Shown: positions 42,422 to 51,185, numbered from the stretch's first letter. The stretch is 64,000 nt of DNA from CAG-103 sp905215475 (GCA_905215475.1 CAJMPW010000006.1:62001-126000); one strand, 5' to 3'. Numbers and translations are program-made. The notes: generated by a model from the letters alone, not told the origin.

Positions 42422-43432
42422 TTACTTCAGGTACTGCTTGTCGTAGTTGCCCTGGATGCAGCGCACGACCTGAGACAGGACCTTGCACACCGGGGTGTCG
42501 ATGCCCAGCTGCTCGCCGTACTCGGCGATCTTGCCGTTGAGCACGTCGATCTCGGTCTGGCGGTGGTTGAAGAGCATATCCTGGCACATGGACGGATAGT
42601 AGTCGGCGATGTTGGTGACGATGTCCTGATGATCGTGGGCGATGAATTCGTCCGCATCCATCGGCACGCCCTTGGCGGTTGCGACCGCGCAGGTCTCGCG
42701 GATGACGCTGTGGAACAGCCACTGGCCGAACGGATCCGCCTCGACCTCGCCGATCTTCAGACGCAGGACGGCGCACACGGTGTTGACGGTGGCATTCACG
42801 CAGACCTTTTTCCAGATGAACTTGTAGATGTTGTTGTCGGTGCCCGGCTCGCCGTCACGCCAGTAGGCGTCGCAGCCGCCGTCACGGTAGCACTTGAGCA
42901 TCTCGGCGCAGGCCGCGTCGTTGAGCTCGGAGCGGACAGCGCCGCCAAAGTTCATCTGCACGCCGCCGGCCGGGGTGGACACGCAGTGTGCGGGTTCGGG
43001 CAGCGCCGTGCCCAGCACGCCGGAGCCGATGATGCAGCGCTCTTTCGGGAAGACCTTGAAGAGGTTGTCGTCGTTGCCGAGGCCGTTGATGAGGGAGACC
43101 GCGACGGTGCTGTCGCCGACGACGGGCAGGGAGTCCTGAATGGCCTGCTCGAGCTGGGTCGCCTTGGTCATGTAGATGATGACGTCGACCTTGCCCTCAG
43201 CCGCAGCCGCGTCGGCAGCGGTGATGTAGGTGCGGAAGCCCTTGAGCTGGTAATCGTAATCCTTATAGCCGCCGTCTTCCTCCTGGTGGATGGTGAAGTG
43301 CATACCTTCCTCGGCGACCTTCTTCATGTGCGCCTCGTAGCGGTCGATGAGGATGATGTCCGCACCGCCCTTGCGCAGGTAGGAAGCGAAGACGCTGCCG
43401 GCAGCGCCGGAACCATACATAGCAAATTTCAT
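42422..43432 (-). CDS. Ketopantoate reductase family protein, copy 2
   Basis: The 336-residue paralogue shares the same layout: MYGSGAAGSVFASYLRKGG for NADPH, INGLGNDDN, and WKKVCVNATVNTV with the catalytic Lys. Both copies end in nearly the same YDKQYL tail, so they are a tandem duplication that has diverged. Copy 2 has an insertion around residues 52-65 (EEDGGYKDYDYQLKG). GGAGAAATCACC precedes the ATG. It follows the FAH gene on the same strand. Confidence 0.85.
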   Translation of the reverse strand: MKFAMYGSGAAGSVFASYLRKGGADIILIDRYEAHMKKVAEEGMHFTIHQEEDGGYKDYDYQLKGFRTYITAADAAAAEGKVDVIIYMTKATQLEQAIQDSLPVVGDSTVAVSLINGLGNDDNLFKVFPKERCIIGSGVLGTALPEPAHCVSTPAGGVQMNFGGAVRSELNDAACAEMLKCYRDGGCDAYWRDGEPGTDNNIYKFIWKKVCVNATVNTVCAVLRLKIGEVEADPFGQWLFHSVIRETCAVATAKGVPMDADEFIAHDHQDIVTNIADYYPSMCQDMLFNHRQTEIDVLNGKIAEYGEQLGIDTPVCKVLSQVVRCIQGNYDKQYLK

Positions 43433-43501
43433 GGTGATTTCTCCTTTTTCTGATTCTGTTTGCGATATCTTCGGCCGTCGCAGGCATTGCCTGACGGCGG
43501 G

Positions 43502-44356
43502 TTACCGAACGGTGTTGGTGAGGGTGCCGATGCCCTCGATGCTGCAGGCGACCTCGTCGCCCGGGCGCAGCCATTTCGGCGGGTCAAAGCCCATGCCCAC
43601 GCCGGCGGGCGTGCCCATGGAGATGATCGTGCCGGGGCGCAGGGTCATGCCGCGGCTGAGCTCGGCGATGACATAGGCGACGTGAAAGATCATCCGGTCC
43701 GTGGTGCTGTCCTGCCGCAGCTCGCCGTTGACGCGGCTCTGGATGCGGCGCGGCTCGCGCACGTCAAACTCATCCGGCGTCACGATCCACGGGCCCATCG
43801 GCGTAAAGCCATCGAGACTTTTGCCGCGATACCACTGCTTGTGCTGGTTCTGGATCGTGCGCGCGCTCACATCATTTAAAATGGTGCAGCCGAACACATA
43901 GTCCAGCGCGTCCGCCTCGCTGACGTTATAGGCGCACTTGCCGATCACGACGGCCAGCTCCGCCTCGTAGTCGAGGTCAGTGACGATGTCGCTGTGGCTG
44001 TCGATGTCGCCGCCGGGGGCGACGGCCTCGTGTACGCGCTTGGAAAAATAGATCGGGAACGTGTCCGGCGCTTTGACGCCCTTGCCGGCGACGCACTCGC
44101 TCTCCTTGGCGTGGTCAAAATAATTGATGCCCAGGCAGATCACGTCCTGCGCCGGGCGGGGGATCGGAGCGAGCAGGCGCACGTCCTCGAGCGGCAGCGC
44201 GGCGCTGCGCAGCACGGCAGCCGTGTCCAGCACCGGCCAGAGGTCGATGAGCGCCTGCATATCCGCGCAGCCGGGCACGGGGTGCACGGCGGTCGCGTCC
44301 GCATTGAGCAGACCGACGGCGCTGTGGCCGTTGGTTTCGAATGTTACGAGCTTCAT
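43502..44356 (-). CDS. Fumarylacetoacetate hydrolase family protein
   Basis: The 284-residue enzyme has the FAH C-terminal fold. Metal-binding and catalytic segments are visible in ICLGINYFDHAKE, DLDYEAELAVVIGKC (acidic metal ligands) and GTPAGVGMG. Members hydrolyse or decarboxylate C-C bonds of acylpyruvates or 2-oxo-hydroxy acids. The start MKLVTFETNGH follows GGAGGAAAC. It is the first gene of a three-gene operon with two ketopantoate-reductase-like genes, suggesting breakdown of a 2-oxo or beta-diketo acid. Confidence 0.88.
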   Translation of the reverse strand: MKLVTFETNGHSAVGLLNADATAVHPVPGCADMQALIDLWPVLDTAAVLRSAALPLEDVRLLAPIPRPAQDVICLGINYFDHAKESECVAGKGVKAPDTFPIYFSKRVHEAVAPGGDIDSHSDIVTDLDYEAELAVVIGKCAYNVSEADALDYVFGCTILNDVSARTIQNQHKQWYRGKSLDGFTPMGPWIVTPDEFDVREPRRIQSRVNGELRQDSTTDRMIFHVAYVIAELSRGMTLRPGTIISMGTPAGVGMGFDPPKWLRPGDEVACSIEGIGTLTNTVR

Positions 44357-44687
44357 GGTTCTGCGTTTCCTCCGTGTTTCATGCAGAGCAGTGAATGTGT
44401 ACGCAGAAATGATGGTTAAAAATTCATCAATCGCGCCTTCCGGGGACAAAATCCTGTGTCAAGAAAATGCCAAAGCCGTTTGTCAGCAAATAGACAAAAG
44501 ACTTGACCTCTCAGCATTGTTATGATAGCACGAAAGAGCAGATGCCGCAACTGTTTTCTTTCTGCCAAAGCGCTAAAATCACGCGAATTTTTACAAAAAC
44601 GCCAGATCCAGAGTGCATAAAAATTCGCGCAAGAAATTGTGCATATCGACGATTTTCGGGAAATGTTGGGGATTGGAAGAGGCTGTT
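44357..44687. other. AT-rich divergent intergenic region (FAH operon / YkvI gene)
   Basis: No gene. It contains the inverted repeat TTTGTC-N8-GACAAA (44479-44498) nested between GTCAAG (44458) and CTTGAC (44502), possible operator half-sites. The rest is AT-rich with no clear minus-strand promoter. Confidence 0.4.
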
Positions 44688-44716
44688 ATTGACTTTTGCA
44701 CGTGAGAGAATTATAA
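44688..44716 (+). promoter_or_regulatory. Promoter of the YkvI-type transporter gene
   Basis: TTGACT, a 17-base spacer and TATAAA, giving a leader of about 140 nt that carries one hairpin (44780-44811). Confidence 0.7.
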
Positions 44717-44865
44717 ATTTACTATCCTGAGTTGTTAATGACTTGTTCATAAATTAACACAGGGATGATGATTTCGAAGCCTGCCGCGTTTGTAGGAGAG
44801 CACGCGGCGGGTTTGAAATAGAGAGTAAAAGAGAAAAGCAAACAGAGAAAAGAAAGAGGTAAAAA

Positions 44866-46101
44866 ATGGATAACAAAAAGCTCAAGAGCAGCTGGGCAGC
44901 CGCCTTTACCGTGGCGTCCGTCTGGTTCGGCACGCACGTGGGCGCCGGCTTTGCGACCGGCAACCAGGTCGTGAACTACTTTGTCCAGTACGGCTGGACT
45001 GCGGCCATCTTCCCGCTTCTGGCCATGGGCATTCTGGCCGTTGTCATGTACATCATGATGAAGTTTGCCAAGCTCAGCGGTTTCGACAACTACAAGGACA
45101 CCTACCGCGCCCTGTATCCGAAGCCGTGGATGGAAGTCTTCTTCGAGATCTTCTACATCATCATCATCCTCGCGGCGGTCGCGTCCTGCGTTGACGGCGC
45201 CGGCGGTATCGTCAAGAGCCTCATCGACCTGCCCGACATCATCTGCAACCTCGTCATCATCGCCCTGCTGATCCTTCTGTCGATTTTCGGCGTTGACCTG
45301 ATCATCAAGGCTTCCACCGTTCTTTCCACCGCGATCCTGATCGTCACCGCGATCCTGGTCGTCATGGGCTTCGTCGTTCCGATCGATGCGGTCACTCAGG
45401 AGCTCGCCACTGAGAACGCGGCTTACGCGGCCATCCCGGCAATCTCCGAAGTCACTGCCCAGAAGGGCCTCGAGGGCGTCTGGCGCGGCGTGTTTGTGTA
45501 CGCTGCTTTCCAGTGCGTGTCTGTCCCGGCCATGATCGCCGCTTCCACCGAGCTGACGCACAAGGGCGTCAAGCGCGCGAGCATCCTCGGCTGGCTCATG
45601 AACGGCGGCGCGCTCGCCGCTTCCGGCGCCATGCTGCTGCGCTGGTACCCGATCCTCTGCACCATCAAGAGCGTTGGCGTCGACACTGTCGCCAGCATTG
45701 CAGCCCGCCACATCGGCGATGTCATGAAGCTCCCCAACCAGAGCGTCGTCACCCTCATGGGCAGCGGCTACACCTGGCTGTTCGTCGTGTACACCATCCT
45801 GCTGTTCTGCGCGTTCGTGTCCACGTCCGTCACGCTGGTCTACTCCATGATCCAGCGCTTCGAGGGCCACTGCTTCCCGAGCGCCATCAAGAGCAAGGCT
45901 GTGCGCAGCGTCATCGTCGGTCTGGTCGTCATCGGCCTGTGCTATGCGGTTTCCCTGCTCGGCCTGTCGACCATCATCTCCAAGATCTATGGCTATGACG
46001 GCTACTATGCACTGATCGTTGTTGTGCTCCCGGCGTTCATCTGGGGCATCCCGAAGATCAAGAAGCTCTCCGCCGAGAAGAAGGCTGAGCTGTCGGAGTG
46101 A
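44866..46101 (+). CDS. YkvI-type membrane protein (APC superfamily)
   Basis: The 411-residue protein has about ten hydrophobic helices. The first contains FGTHVGAGFATGNQVVNYF, the GxGFAxG motif of the YkvI group of secondary transporters. The substrate is unknown; its neighbours process a 2-oxo acid, so uptake of a related acid or amino acid is possible. GAAAGAGGT precedes the ATG. Its own promoter and a terminator make it monocistronic. Confidence 0.8.
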   Translation: MDNKKLKSSWAAAFTVASVWFGTHVGAGFATGNQVVNYFVQYGWTAAIFPLLAMGILAVVMYIMMKFAKLSGFDNYKDTYRALYPKPWMEVFFEIFYIIIILAAVASCVDGAGGIVKSLIDLPDIICNLVIIALLILLSIFGVDLIIKASTVLSTAILIVTAILVVMGFVVPIDAVTQELATENAAYAAIPAISEVTAQKGLEGVWRGVFVYAAFQCVSVPAMIAASTELTHKGVKRASILGWLMNGGALAASGAMLLRWYPILCTIKSVGVDTVASIAARHIGDVMKLPNQSVVTLMGSGYTWLFVVYTILLFCAFVSTSVTLVYSMIQRFEGHCFPSAIKSKAVRSVIVGLVVIGLCYAVSLLGLSTIISKIYGYDGYYALIVVVLPAFIWGIPKIKKLSAEKKAELSE

Positions 46102-46175
46102 TCTGACGAAGGCGCAACTCTCCGGCGTCCCAAAGTTCAAATTTGACCGCTGCGCTTGCAGCGTCATAGAGAGGC

Positions 46176-46203
46176 AACCCCGCAGGCAATCGCCTGCGGG
46201 GTT
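46176..46203 (+). terminator. Terminator after the YkvI-type gene
   Basis: A 12-bp stem AACCCCGCAGGC with an AATC loop. A near copy with an AAGA loop occurs at 46358-46381. Confidence 0.6.
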
Positions 46204-46208
46204 GTTGC

Positions 46209-46346
46209 TGTCAAAAAGTATTACTTTTTTGACGAAAGGGTTTGCAGGCCGAGCGGTATTTTCTCCGCCGCGCATGTCGCCGGAGAAAATGATCGGACTT
46301 TCTTTCGCCGCTGCGGCGGCGAAACTCTACGAGGTTTTTGAACAAG
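46209..46346 (-). repeat. Dispersed structured repeat, copy A (inverted)
   Basis: In inverted orientation it matches copies B (50947-51138) and C (63812-64000): a TTTTTGACA-type end hairpin, then the shared 100-base core with TTTCTCCGCCGCGCATG and TCTTTCGCCGC. It lacks the variable middle hairpin of B and C. Translation of the core in one frame gives a KPRRVSPPQRRKK-type string that should not be mistaken for a gene. Confidence 0.8.
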
Positions 46347-46356
46347 CTGAGCCGTC

Positions 46357-46432
46357 ACCCCGCGGGCAAGAGCCTGCGGGGTTGTTGCTATCAAAAGAGT
46401 ATTACCTTTTTGAAGAAGGGATTGCGGCCTGA
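46357..46432 (-). repeat. Second GC hairpin plus repeat tail fragment
   Basis: The block CCCCGCGGGC-AAGA-GCCTGCGGGG, GTTGTTGCTATCAAAAG and TTTTTGAAGAAGGG repeats, with changes, the block at 46176-46245. Only the tail of the dispersed repeat is present. Confidence 0.65.
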
Positions 46433-46494
46433 CGGCAGCGCAATGCTGCCCGCCTGCCGAGTACCGGCTGCGCCTCAGAGCCGCGGCATAGGAA

Positions 46495-46532
46495 ACCCCC
46501 GCTGCGCAAGACGCGTCTTGCGCAGCGGGGGT
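46495..46532 (-). terminator. 38-bp perfect palindrome downstream of trkH
   Basis: ACCCCCGCTGCGCAAGACG is followed directly by its complement. On the minus strand TTTCC follows, so it probably terminates trkH. Confidence 0.65.
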
Positions 46533-46567
46533 CATCGTTATCCAAATGGGGCATCCGGGGTCTGCGC

Positions 46568-48007
46568 TCACTTCCAGCGCCAAGTGAACGGCACGAACAG
46601 CAGCAGCAGCGGGAAGATCTCCAGACGGCCGAGCAGCATACAGATCATGAGCACGATCTTGCTCAGCGGCGAGAAGATGGCAAAGCTCCCGGTCGGACCG
46701 ACGAGGGAGAGCCCCGGTCCGACGTTGGACAGGCACGAGAGTGCGGCGGTGAAATTCGTCGTGAAGTCCAGCCCGTCGAGCGACACGATCAGCCCGGCGA
46801 TGAGCAGGATGATGATGTAGAACGTGAAGAACGTCATGGCGTTGTAGACCGTCTGCCCGTCGACCGGCTTGCCGTCGAGACGGACATTTTCCACGCAGCG
46901 GGGGCGCAGCATCTTCTTGACCTCAATCGTGCAGGATTTGAACAGCAGCATCACGCGCGAGAGCTTCAGACCGCCGGCGGTGCTGCCGGCGCAGCCGCCG
47001 ACAAACATCAGCAGCACGAGCAGGAACTTGGAGTATTCCGGCCAGAGATTGAAGTCCGCGGTGGCAAAGCCGGTCGTAGAGATGATCGATGTGACCTGGA
47101 AGAACGAATAGCGCAGCGCATGGCCGACGCCGCCGTAGAGATTGCGGATGTCAAATGCGATCGTGATGACGGCAAAGGCGATCACACCGAGGAACCAGCG
47201 CAGCTCCTCGTTGCGCAGCGCGGTGCGGATGTTGCCGAGCAGAATGAGGTAATACAGGCTGAAGTTGACGCCGAAGAGTATCATGAACACGCCCACGACG
47301 ATGTCGATATAGGCGCTGTTGTAGTAGCCGATGCTCAGCGCGCGCGTGGACAGGCCGCCGGTGCCGGCGGTGGCGAACGCGTGCAGCAGCGCATCGTAAA
47401 AGCTCATGCCGCCGGCGATGAGCAGAACCATCTCCACGAGCGTGAGCGCGATGTATAGCAGGTAGAGGATGGAGGCAGTCTTGCGGATGCGCGGCACGAG
47501 CTTGCCGACCGTCGGTCCGGGCACCTCGGCGCGCATGATGTGCATCGAGCGGTTGCCGCTCATGGGCAGAACGGCCAGCACGAACACGAGGATGCCCATG
47601 CCGCCGATCCAGTGCGTGAACAGCCGCCAGAACATGCCGCCGCGGGTCATTTCCTCCGGCGCCGTGACGACGCTTGCGCCCGTCGTGGTCAGACCCGAGA
47701 TCGTCTCAAACAGGGCGTCGATGTAGTTCGGGATGTCGCCCGTGAGCACGAACAGCAGCGCGCCGAACAGCGACATGGCGATCCACGACAGACCGACGAT
47801 CAAAAAGCCGTCGCGCGCGGTCATGCCGCCGGATTTTGCGCGCACGCGCCACATGGCCAGCCCGATGCCGCCGGTGATGGCGATCGTGATCAGAAACGGC
47901 GCCGGCGTCTCGCCGTATGCCAAAGCCGCGACCATCGGCAGGAGCATCAGCGCGGCCTCAATGCACAGCACGCGGCCGATGACCTGCCCGATCATTCGAA
48001 AATTCAT
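46568..48007 (-). CDS. trkH: TrkH/KtrB family potassium transporter
   Basis: The 479-residue membrane protein takes up K+. Four pore-loop filters can be seen: ISGLTTTGASVV, FATAGTGGLSTRA, IISTTGFATADF and CLSNVGPGLSLVG, as expected for the fourfold TrkH/KtrB repeat. A cytoplasmic TrkA/KtrA partner is not visible in the window. It has its own promoter at 48053-48081. Confidence 0.93.
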   Translation of the reverse strand: MNFRMIGQVIGRVLCIEAALMLLPMVAALAYGETPAPFLITIAITGGIGLAMWRVRAKSGGMTARDGFLIVGLSWIAMSLFGALLFVLTGDIPNYIDALFETISGLTTTGASVVTAPEEMTRGGMFWRLFTHWIGGMGILVFVLAVLPMSGNRSMHIMRAEVPGPTVGKLVPRIRKTASILYLLYIALTLVEMVLLIAGGMSFYDALLHAFATAGTGGLSTRALSIGYYNSAYIDIVVGVFMILFGVNFSLYYLILLGNIRTALRNEELRWFLGVIAFAVITIAFDIRNLYGGVGHALRYSFFQVTSIISTTGFATADFNLWPEYSKFLLVLLMFVGGCAGSTAGGLKLSRVMLLFKSCTIEVKKMLRPRCVENVRLDGKPVDGQTVYNAMTFFTFYIIILLIAGLIVSLDGLDFTTNFTAALSCLSNVGPGLSLVGPTGSFAIFSPLSKIVLMICMLLGRLEIFPLLLLFVPFTWRWK

Positions 48008-48052
48008 GGTGTTGCCCTCTTTATATCATGATGAATTGTTGCGTAATAAAAT

Positions 48053-48081
48053 ATTATACGCCATTTCATCCGATTTGTGAA
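48053..48081 (-). promoter_or_regulatory. Promoter of trkH
   Basis: On the minus strand TTCACA and TATAAT are separated by 17 bases, just beyond the AEC gene's end. Confidence 0.65.
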
Positions 48082-48091
48082 GCCCGGACGC

Positions 48092-49030
48092 TCAGAACAT
48101 CCCGAGGGATTTGAACAAAAAGACCCACAAAAACATCGTCAGCATACTCACGGCCGAGGTCACGACGACGGTGTCGCCCGCAAGCTCTGCGTCGCCGCCC
48201 ATCTGCTGCGCCATGGTGAAGGAATTGACGGCGGTCGGCGAGGCGAACACACCCAGCAGCGACACGAACGCCGCATCCCGGAAGCCGAGCAGCGCGCCGA
48301 GCCCCAGAAACAGCGCCGGGAACACGACGAGCTTTGCTGCCACGACAGCCGTGAGCTCGCGCGCATAGCGCCGCAGGCCGGAGAACTGGAAAAACGCGCC
48401 GAGCAAAAACAGCTGCAGGGGCGAGGCGATGCCGCTCACGCTCTGCACCGTCTTTTCAAGGATGTACGGCAGGCGGATATTTGCCGCCAGCACCAGCACG
48501 CCGAGCACGGAGGCGATGACGAGCGGGTTTTTTGCGATCTGGCCGAGGATGTGCAGCGGCTTCGGCTTCTGACCGCGGAATACCTCCAGCACGATGATGG
48601 ACATCATGTTGAAGATCGGCACAATGATCGCAATTAGGATCGAGACCGTGCCGAGCTGATCCGCGCCGAGCAGCGCCGTCGCCACGGGGATGCCCATGAT
48701 GACGTAGTTGCTGCGAAACATGCCCTGGATCATCACGCCGCGGCGCTCCGGCAGCTTTTCCGTGAGCAGCGTGTAGCCGAGCGCGAGTGCAAACGACAGC
48801 AGCACGCCGCCGGCGGCATAGGCGATCAGCAGCGGGTCAAACGAGCCGGACAGATCGGAGCAGTACACATTATAAAACAGCAGGCACGGCAGAAAGATGC
48901 GGAAGGCGACCTTGTTGATGTTTGCGATCTCCTCCCGGCGAATCCAGCCGAGACAGCGCGCGCCGTAGCCGAGCGCCATCACGAGGAACATCGGCAGGAT
49001 CGCATTGACAGAAATGATGAAATTATCCAT
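48092..49030 (-). CDS. AEC-family transporter (auxin efflux carrier type)
   Basis: The 312-residue protein has about ten helices with the family's internal symmetry (SVNAILPMFLVMALGYGARC at the start, GIPVATALLG in the middle). Members export or import organic acids such as malate and malonate. The start at 49030 (MDNFIISV) is preferred because AAGGGTGG lies 7 bases upstream; ATG at 49036 is too close. It precedes trkH on the same strand. Confidence 0.85.
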   Translation of the reverse strand: MDNFIISVNAILPMFLVMALGYGARCLGWIRREEIANINKVAFRIFLPCLLFYNVYCSDLSGSFDPLLIAYAAGGVLLSFALALGYTLLTEKLPERRGVMIQGMFRSNYVIMGIPVATALLGADQLGTVSILIAIIVPIFNMMSIIVLEVFRGQKPKPLHILGQIAKNPLVIASVLGVLVLAANIRLPYILEKTVQSVSGIASPLQLFLLGAFFQFSGLRRYARELTAVVAAKLVVFPALFLGLGALLGFRDAAFVSLLGVFASPTAVNSFTMAQQMGGDAELAGDTVVVTSAVSMLTMFLWVFLFKSLGMF

Positions 49031-49134
49031 ACGCATACCACCCTTGGGCAAAAATTAGAAAACCGGAGAAAACCGGCGAAAAAGCGAGCATTTTATAGTT
49101 TACTCCCGCCGTGGGCAAATTGCAAGGGCGCAGG

Positions 49135-49163
49135 TTGCCGCGCGGCATGAAATGTGCTATAAT
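49135..49163 (+). promoter_or_regulatory. Promoter of folC-ruvX
   Basis: TTGCCG, a 17-base spacer and TATAAT with an upstream TGC (extended -10), 38 bases before folC. Confidence 0.7.
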
Positions 49164-49201
49164 TTTTCCGTTTGATTTTTTCACGCGGGAGGTACTGCGT
49201 A

Positions 49202-50488
49202 ATGACCATAGAAGAGGCGCGGGCGCTGATCCAGGGCGTCGAGTGGCGCGGATCCCGTCCGGGGCTGTCGCGCGTGCGCGAGCTGCTGCACCGCATCGGC
49301 GACCCACAGGACACGCTGCAATTCGTGCACATCGCGGGCACGAACGGCAAGGGCAGCACGGCGGCGATGCTCGCGGCCGTCTTGCAGGCGGCGGGCTATA
49401 CGACGGGGCTGTTCACGTCCCCGTTTCTTGAGCAATTCGCCGAGCGTATGCAGGTAAACGGGCAGCCGATCCCGGATGCGGAGCTTGCTGCCGCGTGCGA
49501 GACGCTGCAGCCGTGCATTGCGGCCATGGACGACCAGCCGACGGAGTTTGAGCTTGTGACGGCGGCGGCCATGCTCTGGTTTCAGCGCCGCGGCTGCGAT
49601 GTCGTGGTGTTAGAGGTCGGGCTCGGCGGGCGGCTGGACGCGACGAATGTCATCGGCGCGCCGGCGTGCGCCGTCATCACGAACATCGGTCTGGATCACA
49701 CGGAGATCCTCGGCGACACGCTCGCGCAGATCGCGCGCGAGAAGGCGGGCATCCTCAAGCCTGGCACGTGCGCCGTCAGCTATCCGCAGACGACGGAGGT
49801 GCGCGCGGTGCTGCACGAGACGTGCGCCCGGCTGGACATCCCGCTCACGGAGGTGGACGCGGACGCCATCGAGCCGCTGCGCGACAGCGTCGACGGGCAG
49901 CGCTTTTCCTATCGCGGCGCGGTGTATGACCTGCCGCTGCTCGGCAGGCATCAGCTGCGCAATGCGGCCGTCGCGCTCGAGACGGTGGCGGCGCTGTGCA
50001 CACGCGGCTGGCGCATCCCGGATGCGGCCGTGCACGCGGGGCTGGCGCAGGTGCGCTGGCCGGCGCGGTTTGAGGTGCTGCGGCGCGCGCCGTGGTTCGT
50101 GCTTGACGGCGGGCACAACCCGCAGTGCGCGCAGACGGTGGCGGACAATCTCGCGCGCTATTTCCCCGGCCGGCGCATCACGCTGCTCGTGGGTGTGCTC
50201 GCGGATAAGGACTACCCCGATCTGATCGCGCCGCTCGACCCGTATGCCGCGTCCTACATCGCGGCAACGCCGCTCTCGCCGCGCGCACTGCCGGCGGCGG
50301 AGCTGGGGGCGTATTTGCAGCGCTTTGGAAAACCGGTGACGGTCTGCCCCGACCCCGCACAGGCGGCGGCGCTCGCGCTCGCGCAGGCGGGGGAGGACGA
50401 TGTCATCTGCGCGGTCGGCTCACTGTATATGGCGGGCGCGATCCGAACCTATCTGCGGAGGGAACATGATGAGAATTCTGGGCATTGA
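49202..50488 (+). CDS. folC: Folylpolyglutamate synthase / dihydrofolate synthase
   Basis: This 428-residue Mur-ligase-family enzyme adds glutamate to dihydropteroate and to folates. The P-loop HIAGTNGKGST is at 43-53. VVVLEVGLGGRLDATN and ITNIGLDHTEILGDT follow, and GGHNP marks the C-terminal domain. GGGAGG precedes the ATG. It overlaps the next gene by about 20 bases. Confidence 0.95.
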   Translation: MTIEEARALIQGVEWRGSRPGLSRVRELLHRIGDPQDTLQFVHIAGTNGKGSTAAMLAAVLQAAGYTTGLFTSPFLEQFAERMQVNGQPIPDAELAAACETLQPCIAAMDDQPTEFELVTAAAMLWFQRRGCDVVVLEVGLGGRLDATNVIGAPACAVITNIGLDHTEILGDTLAQIAREKAGILKPGTCAVSYPQTTEVRAVLHETCARLDIPLTEVDADAIEPLRDSVDGQRFSYRGAVYDLPLLGRHQLRNAAVALETVAALCTRGWRIPDAAVHAGLAQVRWPARFEVLRRAPWFVLDGGHNPQCAQTVADNLARYFPGRRITLLVGVLADKDYPDLIAPLDPYAASYIAATPLSPRALPAAELGAYLQRFGKPVTVCPDPAQAAALALAQAGEDDVICAVGSLYMAGAIRTYLRREHDENSGH

Positions 50489-50879
50489 TTACGGCGACGC
50501 GCGCATCGGGCTGGCGCTCTCGGACGCCTCGGCCACGCTCTGCGGCCGGGCATGGACGCTCACGGAGTGGAATCTGGAGCGTGCGGTCGCGGCGATCGCG
50601 GACGTGGTGCGCACCGAGGGCGTGGAGCGCATCGTGCTCGGGCTGCCGAAGAATATGGACGGCACGGAAGGCCCGCGCGCGGAAAAGAGCCGCGCCGTCG
50701 CGCACCTGCTCACGGAGGTGACGGGGCTGGAGGTCGTGCTCTGGGACGAGCGGCGCAGCTCCATCGAGGCGCACGGCATCCTGCACGCCAACGGCCGCAA
50801 GGAGAAAAAGCACCGCCAGACGGTCGACGCCGTCGCGGCGAGCCTGATCCTCGAGGGCTATCTCGGCACGCTGCGCTGA
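50469..50879 (+). CDS. ruvX: RuvX/YqgF-type putative Holliday junction resolvase / pre-16S rRNA nuclease
   Basis: The 136-residue RNase-H-like nuclease carries GIDYGDARIGLALSD with the catalytic Asp, LGLPKNMDGTEGPRA, and LWDERRSS with the second acidic residue. YqgF processes the 16S rRNA 5' end in E. coli. The start could be 50466 or 50469; GGAGGGAAC precedes both. It is co-transcribed with folC. Confidence 0.92.
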   Translation: MRILGIDYGDARIGLALSDASATLCGRAWTLTEWNLERAVAAIADVVRTEGVERIVLGLPKNMDGTEGPRAEKSRAVAHLLTEVTGLEVVLWDERRSSIEAHGILHANGRKEKKHRQTVDAVAASLILEGYLGTLR

Positions 50880-50910
50880 GAAAACGCCGCAAAACATCTT
50901 GAAGAACAAC

Positions 50911-50942
50911 CGGGGGCGGACGCCATGCGGCGCCCGCCCCCG
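50911..50942 (+). terminator. Hairpin after ruvX
   Basis: Stem CGGGGGCGGACGCC / GGCGCCCGCCCCCG with one mismatch and an ATGC loop. A near copy lies at 51141-51174 on the other side of the repeat. Confidence 0.55.
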
Positions 50943-50946
50943 ATTG

Positions 50947-51138
50947 CTTGTCAAAAGCCTCGCAGAGTTTCGCCGCCGGAGCGGCGAAAGAAAGTTCAAT
51001 CATTTTCTCCGGCGACATGCGCGGCGGAGAAAATACCGCTCGGCCTGCAAACGTGCGCGCCGTCCGCCTCCGGCGGACAGCGCGTGCGCTGCAGTCAGGC
51101 CGCAAACTCCTTTGTCAAAAAGTAACACTTTTTGACAG
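50947..51138 (+). repeat. Dispersed structured repeat, copy B
   Basis: A complete 192-bp copy. The left end is CTTGTCAAAAGCCTCGCAGAG, followed by nested hairpins TTCGCCGCC/GGCGGCGAA-like and TTTTCTCCG/CGGAGAAAA. A variable GC hairpin (about 51050-51091) comes next. The right end is CTTTGTCAAAAAGT-AAC-ACTTTTTGACAG. The shared core aligns with copies A and C with few changes. Confidence 0.85.
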
Positions 51139-51140
51139 CC

Positions 51141-51174
51141 ACAGGGGCGGACGCCATACGGCGTCCGCCCCTGT
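51141..51174. terminator. Terminator-like hairpin next to repeat copy B
   Basis: A perfect 15-bp stem ACAGGGGCGGACGCC with an ATAC loop. It lies downstream of the minus-strand mgtC gene and may terminate it. Confidence 0.6.
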
Positions 51175-51185
51175 GTTCGTTTTCG

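Noticed and set aside
44458..44507. CRISPR-like repeat array
   Set aside because: Only short inverted half-sites are present, not regularly spaced direct repeats; no cas gene in the window.
50899..51135. Possible small basic protein in the repeat region (and similar frames at 46221-46736 and 63701-63999)
   Set aside because: The frame consists of the dispersed repeat itself and recurs in each copy; changes between copies follow hairpin pairing rather than codon structure.
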